DNA of 64,000 nucleotides, taken from positions 62,001 to 126,000 of the forward strand of contig NZ_JBDWLT010000003.1 in NCBI RefSeq assembly GCF_039973015.1, written 5' to 3'. The notes under the pieces are model-generated. The model was given only the letters and a program-made list of their open reading frames with translations. It was not told where the DNA came from and made no database searches. The DNA comes from Parvibaculum sp039973015. GTDB taxonomy: Bacteria > Pseudomonadota > Alphaproteobacteria > Parvibaculales > Parvibaculaceae. Positions 34,014 to 42,677 of the stretch are shown piece after piece. Each line of letters starts with the position of its first letter. Positions within the stretch are counted from its first letter, which is position 1. Position numbers and translations under genes: made by a program.

Positions 34014-34985
34014 GTGAAGGCACACTGGCTTGCGGGTGGTTTTTTGATTGCCGTCGTCGTCCTCGGGACGGCGGCGGCAAACCTGTGGATGCGTGGCGGC
34101 AAGGAGGCTGCGCGCCTTGCGGAGATTGAACGCTCAAGCTGTTTGCCCCCGGTAGCAGACACCTCCGCCCCGCATGCGGGAATGGTCTGGGTGCCGGAGG
34201 GCACCTTCACCATGGGCGACACTTACTACCCGGAAGAAAAGCCGCTGCGCGAAGTCCGCGTCGAAGGCTTCTGGATGGACCGCACCGAAGTCACCAATGC
34301 CGAGTTTGCCGCCTTCGTCGCGGCGACAGGCTATGTCACCGTCGCCGAGCGCGCGGTGGATACTGCCGCCCATCCCGGCCTTCCCGCCTATATGCAAGAG
34401 CCCGGTGCCGTTGTTTTCGTCATGCCCAATGACGTCGGTGGCACGGGCGATATTTCGCAATGGTGGCAATACGTGCCCGGCGCAAACTGGCGTCAGCCTG
34501 GCGGTCCCGGCACGTCCATCGAAAATCGCCAGCAGTTTCCGGTGACCGCCATCGCCTATGAAGATGCGCAAGCCTATGCGGCCTGGAAGGGCAGGGCGCT
34601 TCCCGGCGAGGCGCAATGGGAATGGGCCGCCCGCGCCGCGGACCCGGACGCGCCCGCTACGCGCGATCAGCCGCGAGAGGCAAATACGTGGCAAGGCATC
34701 TTCCCGATTATCAATGAAGCGGATGATGGTTTCGTTGGGATTGCTCCGGTCGGCTGCTTCAAGCCCAATGCACTCGGCCTCTACGACATGATCGGCAATC
34801 TCTGGGAATGGACGGCCGACAAATATGAAGGTGCGCCGGGCTCGCGCGTCATCAAGGGCGGTTCATGGCTCTGCGCGCCGTCCTATTGCCTGCGCTACAG
34901 GCCGGGTGCCCGCCAGCCGCAGGAGGCGGACCTCGCGACCACGCATCTCGGCTTCCGCACCGTTGCCAGCGGCACCGGGCCCTGA
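34014..34985 (+). CDS. Formylglycine-generating enzyme family protein (SUMF1-like), membrane-anchored
   Basis: A 323-residue protein: a membrane helix at residues 6-23, then an FGE-sulfatase domain (MVWVPEGTFTMGDTYYPEE, VEGFWMDRTEVTNAEFAAFV, YDMIGNLWEWTADKYE). The copper-binding and catalytic cysteine pair of true FGEs is present as Cys287 and Cys292 in GGSWLCAPSYCLRY, and the family's closing HLGFR motif follows. These residues separate it from EgtB and other non-FGE members. GTG start at 34014. Paired with the sulfatase upstream, it most likely activates it; the anchor implies this occurs outside the cytoplasm. Confidence 0.88.
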   Translation: MKAHWLAGGFLIAVVVLGTAAANLWMRGGKEAARLAEIERSSCLPPVADTSAPHAGMVWVPEGTFTMGDTYYPEEKPLREVRVEGFWMDRTEVTNAEFAAFVAATGYVTVAERAVDTAAHPGLPAYMQEPGAVVFVMPNDVGGTGDISQWWQYVPGANWRQPGGPGTSIENRQQFPVTAIAYEDAQAYAAWKGRALPGEAQWEWAARAADPDAPATRDQPREANTWQGIFPIINEADDGFVGIAPVGCFKPNALGLYDMIGNLWEWTADKYEGAPGSRVIKGGSWLCAPSYCLRYRPGARQPQEADLATTHLGFRTVASGTGP

Positions 34986-35053
34986 GCGTAGAAATTTTGA
35001 CGGCATTATGAGACTTTCTTTCTCCTGGAGCGTTGTGATGTTCAGGGCTTCCG

Positions 35054-37246
35054 ATGGATTCAGGGTTTCAAATGTCGGTACAGCGCGCTTCCGGTGCGGA
35101 AGCGGCAGCAAATATTGAAGACAGGCGCATTTTCAAACCGGCCCGCAATGTCTGGCGCGTCGAGCATGCGCGTCGCGCGCGTATGCTGGTTGATGCCGCC
35201 GAATATTTTTCCATTCTCCGGGCAGCCTTGCTTCGCGCCAAGCAATCCGTGCTCATCGTCGGCTGGGATATCGACAGCCGCACCTGCTTTGTCGGGCCGG
35301 AGGGAGATGCCGATGATGGCTATCCCGGGCTCTTCGGAGATTTTCTGACAAAACTCGCCAGCGAAAAACCCGGCCTCGAAATCAAGCTCCTGCTCTGGGA
35401 CTATTCCGTCATCTATGCGAAGGAGCGCGAATTTCTGCCGGCTGTACCCTTGCGCTGGGGCACGCCTCACAACATCGACCTTTGCCTCGACGACCGGGTG
35501 CCGCTCGGCGCTTCGCATCACCAGAAGATCGTGGTGATCGATAACAGTCTCGCCTTCAGCGGCGGTCTCGATCTCACGGTGCGACGCTGGGATACGTCCG
35601 CGCACGATCCCGCGAACGAACATCGCGTCGATCATAACGGCGACCCCTATCGTCCCTTTCACGATGTTCAGATGATGGTCGACGGAGAGGCGGCGGCGGC
35701 GCTGGGCGAGCTTGCGCGCTGGCGCTGGCGCAACGCTGCCTGCGAAGAACTGGAGCCCGCGGCGGGCGAGGCCGATATGTGGGGTGAGGGGATCGAGCCC
35801 CATTTCCGCGATGTAAATATTGGTATCGCGCGCACGCTTCCGCCGGGAAACGGTGAAGGCGAAACGCGAGAGATCGAACATCTCTTCGAGGATTCCATCG
35901 CCCGCGCCGAGCGCTGGATTTATATCGAGAACCAGTTCCTGACCTGCCTTGGGGTTGCCAATGCGCTTGCCGCCCGCCTGAAAGAAAAGCCGGAACTCGA
36001 AGTTCTGCTCGTCGCCCCCAAGACCCACGAGTCCTGGCTTGAGCAGCAGACCATGCTCGCCGGGCGCATCCGCTTCATGAATGCCCTCCGCGATGCGGGC
36101 GTCGCCGACCGGGTCCGCCTCCTTTATCCCTCGGTGGGAGAGGGCAAGAACGAGATCGACGTCATGGTCCACTCCAAGGTGATGATCGTGGACGACCGGC
36201 TTTTGCGCGTTGGCTCGGCCAATATCTGCAACCGTTCGATGGGAACGGATACAGAGTGCGATCTCGCCATAGAGTCGGAAACGGATGAGGAGCGTGAGGG
36301 CGTCGTCCGCGCGCTTTCCCGTCTGCTCGGCGAGCATTGCGGCGGCGAACCTGAAAGCCTGTTTGCCTCGCTTCGCGAAAGCAGGTCGCTTTTTTCCGCT
36401 ATGGAGCATTGCCGAAAGCAGAAGGGCAGGCGCCTGCGCCAGATCGAGGACGGCACCAAGCCCGCCTCGGAGGGCTTTGGCGCTATCGAGTCGATTGCCG
36501 ATCCCGGCCGTCCGATCGGTGCGGACGAACATCTGGCGGACATTGTGGACTATCCGGGCGAAACCGGGCACAGCCGTCTCTCGGCCATGGCAAAGGGGAT
36601 CGCGCTGGTGGCCTTCATCGCGGCACTTGGGCTCCTCTGGCGCTATACGCCGCTATCGGAATATGCCGACCCCGCGACCCTGCGCGAAACTCTCGGCGGC
36701 ATATCGGACAATCCCTTCGCGGCCCTCATCATCATCGCGGCCTATGTCGTCACCGGCTTCTTCGCCTTTCCGGTCACGGTTCTGATCATCGTCACGGCGG
36801 GCACCTTCGGTCTTTGGCCGGGGCTTCTCTATGCGGCGCTCGGTTCCATGTCGAGTGCGCTTGCAACCTATGGAACAGGCCGTGGTCTCGGCGCGCGCTT
36901 CCTTCGCAATACTGTGGGCCCGCGCGTCAATCGCATCAGCCGGGGTATCGGCGAGCGCGGCATTCTCGCCATCGCAACTATCCGCCTCGTACCGGTTGCC
37001 CCCTTCATGCTAGTGAACCTCGTTGCAGGCGCCTTTCGTATTCCCTTCTGGCAATACACGCTGGGAACATTTCTCGGCCTCGCCCCCGGCATCCTGGTTC
37101 TCTCCGTTCTGGGCGATCGCGTCTTTGCCCTGCTCGACAATCCTTCCTTCGCCGACCTCGCCACGGTGCTTGGCGCACTGGCGCTCTGGATCGGCCTTGC
37201 CTTCGGCCTCCAGAAGCTCGCCAACCGTTGGAGAAAACGCGGTTGA
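35054..37246 (+). CDS. Phospholipase D/cardiolipin-synthase-like protein fused to a VTT (DedA/TMEM64-like) domain
   Basis: A 730-residue two-part protein. Residues 1-490 hold two HKD motifs: LGASHHQKIVVIDNSLAFSGGLD and VHSKVMIVDDRLLRVGSAN, so both halves of the phosphatidyl transfer site are intact. Residues 510-725 form a VTT membrane domain (FPVTVLIIVTAGTFGLWPG, ATYGTGRGLGARF, IRLVPVAPFMLVNLVAGAF). It should modify phospholipids at the inner membrane. Two starts are possible (35054 and 35072). The gene overlaps by one base with the following EEP gene, an arrangement like clsB-ybhP of E. coli. Confidence 0.88.
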   Translation: MDSGFQMSVQRASGAEAAANIEDRRIFKPARNVWRVEHARRARMLVDAAEYFSILRAALLRAKQSVLIVGWDIDSRTCFVGPEGDADDGYPGLFGDFLTKLASEKPGLEIKLLLWDYSVIYAKEREFLPAVPLRWGTPHNIDLCLDDRVPLGASHHQKIVVIDNSLAFSGGLDLTVRRWDTSAHDPANEHRVDHNGDPYRPFHDVQMMVDGEAAAALGELARWRWRNAACEELEPAAGEADMWGEGIEPHFRDVNIGIARTLPPGNGEGETREIEHLFEDSIARAERWIYIENQFLTCLGVANALAARLKEKPELEVLLVAPKTHESWLEQQTMLAGRIRFMNALRDAGVADRVRLLYPSVGEGKNEIDVMVHSKVMIVDDRLLRVGSANICNRSMGTDTECDLAIESETDEEREGVVRALSRLLGEHCGGEPESLFASLRESRSLFSAMEHCRKQKGRRLRQIEDGTKPASEGFGAIESIADPGRPIGADEHLADIVDYPGETGHSRLSAMAKGIALVAFIAALGLLWRYTPLSEYADPATLRETLGGISDNPFAALIIIAAYVVTGFFAFPVTVLIIVTAGTFGLWPGLLYAALGSMSSALATYGTGRGLGARFLRNTVGPRVNRISRGIGERGILAIATIRLVPVAPFMLVNLVAGAFRIPFWQYTLGTFLGLAPGILVLSVLGDRVFALLDNPSFADLATVLGALALWIGLAFGLQKLANRWRKRG

Positions 37247-37935
37247 TGCGGCAAGGCCTGCGCGTTCTGAGCTGGAACATTCACGGCGGCGTCGGGCCCG
37301 ACCGGCGTTACGATCTCGCGCGCATCGTCGATCTTGTTGCCGCTCACGATGCCGATGTGATTGCTCTTCAGGAAATCGATTCACGGGGCCGGAGCGGCAG
37401 CGCCGCGCCGCTTCTCATGCTGACAGAGGCGCTGGGTGAACATGCCGCCGAGGCCCGCACGATCTCGGCGCCGGATGGTCACTACGGACATGCGGTCATC
37501 AGCCGTTTTCCGCTCCTGTCCCCTTGTGTACACGATCTTTCCTTCCGCTCGCGTGAGCCGCGTTGCGCCATTTCGGCGGAAGTCGACGCGCCCCAGGGCC
37601 GCTTTCGCCTTGTCACGACGCATCTCGGCCTCAGCATCTGGGAGCGGCGTGTGCAGTCGGCCCGGCTCGCCGCGCTCGCGCGGGTGGGCGAGAGCCCCTG
37701 CATCATGATGGGCGATTTCAATGACTGGTTTTCTTTCGGCTGGGTGCGCCGCCGCTTGAAGCGCGAGCTTCCCGCCCGCACCATGGAACGGACCTTTCCT
37801 GCCTTCCGGCCTTTCCTCCGCCTTGACCGCATCTATTGCGGTGCGCCCGCACGCCTGCTGCGCAGCTGGACCGATGCCAAGGCGCGCGAAATCTCCGATC
37901 ACTTGCCCATCATTGCGGACATCGCTTTCGATTAG
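37246..37935 (+). CDS. Endonuclease/exonuclease/phosphatase family protein
   Basis: A 229-residue EEP-fold protein: VLSWNIHGGVG, VIALQEIDSR (metal-binding Glu), LVTTHLGL, IMMGDFNDW and the closing SDHLPIIADI. All the metal and catalytic residues of the DNase I-like fold are present. The ATG at 37246 shares its first base with the TGA stop of the PLD-VTT gene, so translation is coupled. A longer open frame from 36409 is a shadow. Location next to a cardiolipin-synthase-like enzyme suggests a phosphodiesterase acting on a lipid head group. Its stop overlaps the convergent aguB stop by four bases. Confidence 0.87.
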   Translation: MRQGLRVLSWNIHGGVGPDRRYDLARIVDLVAAHDADVIALQEIDSRGRSGSAAPLLMLTEALGEHAAEARTISAPDGHYGHAVISRFPLLSPCVHDLSFRSREPRCAISAEVDAPQGRFRLVTTHLGLSIWERRVQSARLAALARVGESPCIMMGDFNDWFSFGWVRRRLKRELPARTMERTFPAFRPFLRLDRIYCGAPARLLRSWTDAKAREISDHLPIIADIAFD

Positions 37936-38804
37936 CGCCGCTGTGCGCCGTCCAGTGTCATGATGTCGGCATAGAGCTCGGGCCGCCGGTCGCGAAAGAC
38001 GCCCCATGCAACGCGTTGCCGCCTGTTCTGCTCGATGTCGAATGTCGCCGTGAGCACTTCTTCCTCGTACTCGCTGGCCTCGGCGGTTTTCGCGCCCGTC
38101 GCATCGGTGATGAAGGACGAGCCATAGAAGGTGATGTTGCAGCTTTTCCCTTCCTCGCGTCCGATCCGGTTTGACGCCACGACGGGAATAAGGTTCGCCG
38201 CCGAGTGTCCCTGCATGGTTCGCTGCCAGTGATCGCGCGAATGGATCGTCTCGTCATGAGGCTCCGAGCCTATGGCGGTGGGGTAGAGAACGACATCCGC
38301 GCCTTTGAGCGCAAGAATGCGCGCTGTCTCGGGAAACCACTGATCCCAGCAGATGGCAGCGCCCACGCGACCGCGCCTCGTCTCCCAGACATGAAAGCCC
38401 GTGTCGCCCGGACTGAAGTAATATTTCTCCCGATAACCCGGTCCGTCGGGAATATGCGACTTTCGGTAGACACCGATGATCTCGCCGCTGTCGATCATGA
38501 CGAGAGAATTATACTGGGCGTTGTTCGCCCGCTCGAAGATCGAGATCGGCAGCACAGCTTCGTATTTCGCGGAGAGCGCACGGAAATGCTGCACCGCGGG
38601 ATTCTCGTTCACCGGAGCGGCCAGGTGCATGAGATCCGGCTCCGTGTCCTTGCAGAAGTAAGGTGTCTCGAAGAGCTCTTGCAGCAGGATCACGCCCGCG
38701 CCTTTTTCAGCCGCAGCCTCGACGAGCTTTTCCGCTCGCGCAATGTTTTCGTCGCGGTCCCACCCGCAGGCCATCTGAGTTGCGGCGACGGTCATCTGGG
38801 TCAT
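37932..38804 (-). CDS. aguB: N-carbamoylputrescine amidase
   Basis: A 290-residue carbon-nitrogen hydrolase (nitrilase superfamily) that splits N-carbamoylputrescine to putrescine, ammonia and CO2. The catalytic triad is Glu43 (LLQELFETPYF), Lys115 (YRKSHIPDGPGY) and Cys152 (GAAICWDQWFPE). The phrases PYFCKDTEPDL and GSEPHDETIHSRDHWQR are typical of plant/bacterial AguB. It is divergent from ptcA across about 230 bases and forms one arm of the agmatine locus. It competes with PtcA for the same intermediate. Confidence 0.94.
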   Translation of the reverse strand: MTQMTVAATQMACGWDRDENIARAEKLVEAAAEKGAGVILLQELFETPYFCKDTEPDLMHLAAPVNENPAVQHFRALSAKYEAVLPISIFERANNAQYNSLVMIDSGEIIGVYRKSHIPDGPGYREKYYFSPGDTGFHVWETRRGRVGAAICWDQWFPETARILALKGADVVLYPTAIGSEPHDETIHSRDHWQRTMQGHSAANLIPVVASNRIGREEGKSCNITFYGSSFITDATGAKTAEASEYEEEVLTATFDIEQNRRQRVAWGVFRDRRPELYADIMTLDGAQRR

Positions 38805-38983
38805 GTCACATACTCTTCATTGATCTGCGAAGGAGAGGCATCCGCAGTGCGCGCTGTAGCGGCATTCATGTCAGTCATACTGTCCCAAAACCCTCCGTCG
38901 GTGAAGCTGGACACCATTTCGTCCGTATTGCTTCAATTTGCCGCCGTAATGGGTTCTTGCGTTGAGAGTTTTACAGGAGTTTC

Positions 38984-39016
38984 ATGTTGTTGCTGATGAA
39001 AACTGCGTTCAGGTAA
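38984..39016 (+). CDS. Possible 10-residue leader peptide upstream of ptcA
   Basis: ATG at 38984, preceded by AGGAG five bases away, opens a frame encoding MLLLMKTAFR and stopping at 39016, just before the AGGAGGG ribosome site of ptcA. Position and ribosome site fit a regulatory leader, but a frame this short is often chance. Confidence 0.25.
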   Translation: MLLLMKTAFR

Positions 39017-39033
39017 CGACAGGAGGGCACCTC

Positions 39034-40035
39034 GTGCTGCGTCATTTCGTTCAAATCCTCGATTTTTCAAGCGATGAACTCCAGAAGATTATGCAGCTGA
39101 CGGCGCTGCTGAAGCGCGCCGACAAGCAAGGTGCCTGTCCGCGGCTTCTTCAGGGTGCGTCCCTCGGCATGATCTTCGAAGAGCCCTCGACGCGAACGCG
39201 TGTTTCGTTCGAGGTCGCCATGACGAAGCTCGGCGGCCATGCTCTCTATCTCCGTCCGGGCGAAATTCACCTCGGCGTCCGCGAGTCGATGAAGGACACT
39301 GCCCGTGTCGTATCCCGTATGGTGGATGTTATTGAGGCGCGCACCCTGAAGCATCAGACAGTTCTCGACCTCGCAAAATACTCGACCGTCCCGGTCATCA
39401 ACGGGCTCACCGACTTCAATCATCCCACGCAGGTTCTCTGCGACGTTTTCACGATGGTTGAGCACTCTCCGGCGGACAAGAAGCTTCAGGACATTCACCT
39501 CACTTTCGTGGGCGACGCCACCAATGTCTGTGTGTCGCTCATGTTCATTTGCGCCCGCCTTGGCATTTCTTTCACGCAAGCCGCCCCCAAAAAATACCAG
39601 GTCACCGCGGAACACCGCGCGATGGTGGCAGAAGCCTGCGCAGAGTCGGGGGCGAAGCTCACCTTCACCGATGATCCCGCCGCCGCCGTCTCCAACGCCG
39701 ACTTCATCTATACCGACCTTTGGTGGTGGGTCGGTCAGGAAGACGAAATCCCGGAACGGCGTACCGCCTTCATGCCGAAGTATCAGGTGAACGCGGATCT
39801 CCTTTCGAAGGCGCCGTCCACCGCACACTTCATGCATTGCCTGCCGGCCTCGCGCGGCGTTGAGGCGACGGACGAGGTCATGGATGGCCCTCAATCGATC
39901 ATCTACGACCAGTCCGAGAACAGGCTGCACACTGAAAAAGCTCTGCTTGTATGGTTTGTGTACCCGCGTTTGAAACATCCATCCGACGCGCTCGTGGCGC
40001 ATCATCGCGGTCTCGTCGAAGCTTTCCTCGGCTAG
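39034..40035 (+). CDS. ptcA: Putrescine carbamoyltransferase (ornithine carbamoyltransferase family)
   Basis: A 333-residue carbamoyltransferase. It has the carbamoyl-phosphate motif STRTR (52-56), DFNHPTQVLCD and MHCLPASRG. In the region where ornithine enzymes have SMG, this protein reads TDLWWWVGQEDEIPE followed by PKYQVN, which resembles putrescine carbamoyltransferase. Together with the neighbours this argues for phosphorolysis of carbamoylputrescine to putrescine and carbamoyl phosphate. GTG start at 39034 is chosen for its AGGAGGG site; an in-frame TTG at 38962 is less likely. Next comes the permease gene (57 bases). Confidence 0.85.
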   Translation: MLRHFVQILDFSSDELQKIMQLTALLKRADKQGACPRLLQGASLGMIFEEPSTRTRVSFEVAMTKLGGHALYLRPGEIHLGVRESMKDTARVVSRMVDVIEARTLKHQTVLDLAKYSTVPVINGLTDFNHPTQVLCDVFTMVEHSPADKKLQDIHLTFVGDATNVCVSLMFICARLGISFTQAAPKKYQVTAEHRAMVAEACAESGAKLTFTDDPAAAVSNADFIYTDLWWWVGQEDEIPERRTAFMPKYQVNADLLSKAPSTAHFMHCLPASRGVEATDEVMDGPQSIIYDQSENRLHTEKALLVWFVYPRLKHPSDALVAHHRGLVEAFLG

Positions 40036-40092
40036 GCCGCCTGTTCAAAGTATCCAATCCATCTGAACCACCCTCGCAAGGAGGACAAGAAA

Positions 40093-41493
40093 ATGGCTGA
40101 TACGACCGCCGGCGCGCCCGGACAGCGTGGCTACAAGAAGGTGCTGAAGGGGCTGGATCTCACTCTCTTCACAGTCTGCGCCATCCTCGTTATCGACCAG
40201 CTCGCGGCATCGGCGGCCATCGGCCCGCAATCGGTCTTCTGGTGGATTTTCACCATGGTGCTGTTCTTTATCCCCTATGGCCTCATCACGGCCGAACTCG
40301 GCAGCGCCTATCCCGATCAGGGCGGCATCTATGCCTGGGTTCGCCGTGCCTTCGGGCCGCGTTGGGGCGGTCGCACCGCCTGGCTCTGGTGGATCAATGT
40401 CGCGCTCTGGCAGCCTTCGGTCTTCATTCTTTTCGCCGGCATCTTTGCCGCGTTGTTCATGCCCGATCTCCCTCTGTGGTCGCAGATCGTTATCGCCATC
40501 GCGCTCACCTGGCTCACGGTCTGGATCAACATCGTCCAGCTCGATATCGGCAAATGGGTGCCGAACCTCGGCGCGATCTTCAAGGTCGCGATCATGCTCG
40601 CCATTGGCATCGGCGGCTTTGTCTATGCCGCCAATCACGGTGTCGCAAACGAGCTGACGATCTCCAGCATGACGCCGAGCTGGGGCGCCTCGCTCGCCTT
40701 CCTGCCGGTCATTGTCTACAACTTCATGGGCTTCGAACTCATGTCCGGCGCGAGCGCGGAAATGAAAAACCCCGCCCGCGATGTTCCGCTGACGATTGCC
40801 TTGTCGGGCATTCTGATCGCCGCCTTCTATCTCTTCGCCACCATAGGCATCCTGATCGCCCTGCCGCTCGATGAAATCAATCTGGTGAGCGGCATCATCG
40901 ATACGCTGCGCGTCTTCCTCGGCGAGGGCGGGGCCGGTGGCGCTCTCGTCATCGCGCTGGGCCTGATGGCGCTTTATTCCTTTGTCGCCAACATGGTCAC
41001 CTGGACGATGGGTGCGAACCGGTCTGCGGCGGAGGCGGCGCTCGATGGCAACCTGCCGCCCATGTTTGCGCGGCTCCATGCCGTCCACAAGACACCCGCC
41101 AGCGCCGCCATCGTCACAGGCATCGTCACCACCGTGGTCATCGTGATCTACGGCTTTCTGGCGGCGGATGCGGAAGACCTCTTCTGGACGCTCTTTGCCT
41201 TCTCCTCGATCGTCTTCCTGCTTCCCTACCTCGTCATGTTTGCGGCCTTCCTCCGGCTTCGCAGCATCGACCCCGCCACGCCGCGGCCTTATCGCGTACC
41301 TGGCGGAAATGGCGGCGCCTGGGTGTTTGCGATCCTCTGCATGCTCTTCATCCTGCAGGCGATTGTCTTCTTCATCTACACGCCGGGTGAATTCGATCTC
41401 AACTATGCCGGTTCCGTACTCATCGGTGTTCTTGTGACAATCGTGATCGGCGAAGGGCTTGTTCGTTGGGCCGAGCGAAAATTCGCAGGCTGA
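40093..41493 (+). CDS. APC family amino acid/polyamine permease
   Basis: A 466-residue transporter with about 12 membrane helices. It has the APC start (FTVCAILVIDQLAASAAIGPQSVFWW, with PYGLITAELGSAYPDQGGIYAWVRRAFG) and a mid-protein FMGFELMSGASAEMKNPARDVP. AAGGAGG precedes the ATG. Lying between ptcA and aguA, it takes the place of the agmatine/putrescine exchanger (AguD) of lactic acid bacterial agmatine operons, so import of agmatine and export of putrescine is the likely job. Specificity is inferred from context only. Confidence 0.85.
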   Translation: MADTTAGAPGQRGYKKVLKGLDLTLFTVCAILVIDQLAASAAIGPQSVFWWIFTMVLFFIPYGLITAELGSAYPDQGGIYAWVRRAFGPRWGGRTAWLWWINVALWQPSVFILFAGIFAALFMPDLPLWSQIVIAIALTWLTVWINIVQLDIGKWVPNLGAIFKVAIMLAIGIGGFVYAANHGVANELTISSMTPSWGASLAFLPVIVYNFMGFELMSGASAEMKNPARDVPLTIALSGILIAAFYLFATIGILIALPLDEINLVSGIIDTLRVFLGEGGAGGALVIALGLMALYSFVANMVTWTMGANRSAAEAALDGNLPPMFARLHAVHKTPASAAIVTGIVTTVVIVIYGFLAADAEDLFWTLFAFSSIVFLLPYLVMFAAFLRLRSIDPATPRPYRVPGGNGGAWVFAILCMLFILQAIVFFIYTPGEFDLNYAGSVLIGVLVTIVIGEGLVRWAERKFAG

Positions 41494-41567
41494 ATGCGAT
41501 CGGCAGGGTGGGGGCGGTGCGCTTCGTGCTGCCGCCCCTCTCTGTCTCTCTTTCGGAGTAATGGCGA

Positions 41568-42674
41568 ATGGTACGAAAACTGGAGACGTCGCCCCGTGCG
41601 GATGGTTTCCGCATGCCTGGCGAGTTCGAACCGCATACAGGCGCATGGATGCTCTGGCCGGAGCGCCCGGATAACTGGCGTCTCGGTGCAAAGCCTGCGC
41701 AACATGCCTTCGCGGCTGTCGCCGCCGCCATCGCGGAGGGCGAGCCGGTAACGGTCGGCGTTTCGCCGCGCCAATTCGCCAATGCCCGCGCGATGCTCGC
41801 CCCGCACATTCGTGTCGTTGAAATCTCGAACGACGATTCATGGATGCGCGATTGCGGTCCCACGTTCGTCGTGGACGGCAAGGGCGAGGTCCGCGTGGTG
41901 GACTGGATATTCAATGCCTGGGGCGGTCTCGATGGCGGTCTCTATTTTCCCTGGGACCAGGACGACCTCGTAGCGGCCAAGGTCGCCGAGATAGAACGCG
42001 TGGACCGCTACCGTGCGCCTATCGTCCTTGAAGGCGGCTCCATCCATGTCGATGGCGAAGGCACGCTGATGGTGACGGAGGAATGCCTCCTCAACAGGAA
42101 CCGGAACCCGAATCTCACACGCGAGCAGATCGAAGAGGTGCTTGCAAGCTACCTCAATATCGAAAAGGTCATATGGCTTGGCCGAGGCGTCTATGAAGAC
42201 GAAACCAGCGGCCATGTTGACAATATCTGCTGCTTCATCCGGCCGGGCGTCGTTTCGCTCACATGGACGGACGACAAGACCGACCCTCAGTATGAAATTT
42301 CAAAGGACGCTTTCGATCGTCTTTCAGCCGCGACGGATGCGAAGGGCCGCAAGCTCGAAATCCATCGCATTCACCAGCCGGATCCGATCCTGATTACCGT
42401 AGAGGAAAGTGGCGGCGTTGATGTCGTGGAGGGAACGCTGCCCCGAGAGGAGGGCATGCGTCTCGCCGCTTCCTATATCAACTTCTATATTGCGAATGGT
42501 GTAATCGTGATGCCGGCCTTCAATGACCCGCATGACGAGCCTGCGCAAAAACAGCTCGCTGCCCTGTTTCCTGATCGCAAGGTGATCGCTGTCCCCGCGC
42601 GCGAAATCCTGCTTGGCGGCGGTAACATCCATTGCATCACGCAGCAGCAGCCCGCACCGCAAAAGGCTGGCTAG
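41568..42674 (+). CDS. aguA: Agmatine deiminase
   Basis: A 368-residue amidinotransferase-fold enzyme converting agmatine to N-carbamoylputrescine and ammonia. Landmarks: PGEFEPHTGAWMLWPERPDNWR, NDDSWMRDCGPTFVV, VLEGGSIHVDGEG, GHVDNICCFI, and catalytic Cys356 in LLGGGNIHCITQQQP. Length and motifs are those of classical AguA. It follows the permease by 74 bases and precedes the carbamate kinase gene by three. Its product feeds both PtcA and the divergent AguB. Confidence 0.96.
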   Translation: MVRKLETSPRADGFRMPGEFEPHTGAWMLWPERPDNWRLGAKPAQHAFAAVAAAIAEGEPVTVGVSPRQFANARAMLAPHIRVVEISNDDSWMRDCGPTFVVDGKGEVRVVDWIFNAWGGLDGGLYFPWDQDDLVAAKVAEIERVDRYRAPIVLEGGSIHVDGEGTLMVTEECLLNRNRNPNLTREQIEEVLASYLNIEKVIWLGRGVYEDETSGHVDNICCFIRPGVVSLTWTDDKTDPQYEISKDAFDRLSAATDAKGRKLEIHRIHQPDPILITVEESGGVDVVEGTLPREEGMRLAASYINFYIANGVIVMPAFNDPHDEPAQKQLAALFPDRKVIAVPAREILLGGGNIHCITQQQPAPQKAG

Positions 42675-42677
42675 ATC

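Noticed and set aside
32322..34025. A 567-codon minus-strand frame across the sulfatase
   Set aside because: Mirrors a sulfatase with all active-site motifs.
36409..37245. Long upstream extension of the EEP nuclease frame
   Set aside because: Lies in another frame inside the PLD-VTT gene; the EEP domain begins at the ATG at 37246 coupled to the preceding stop.
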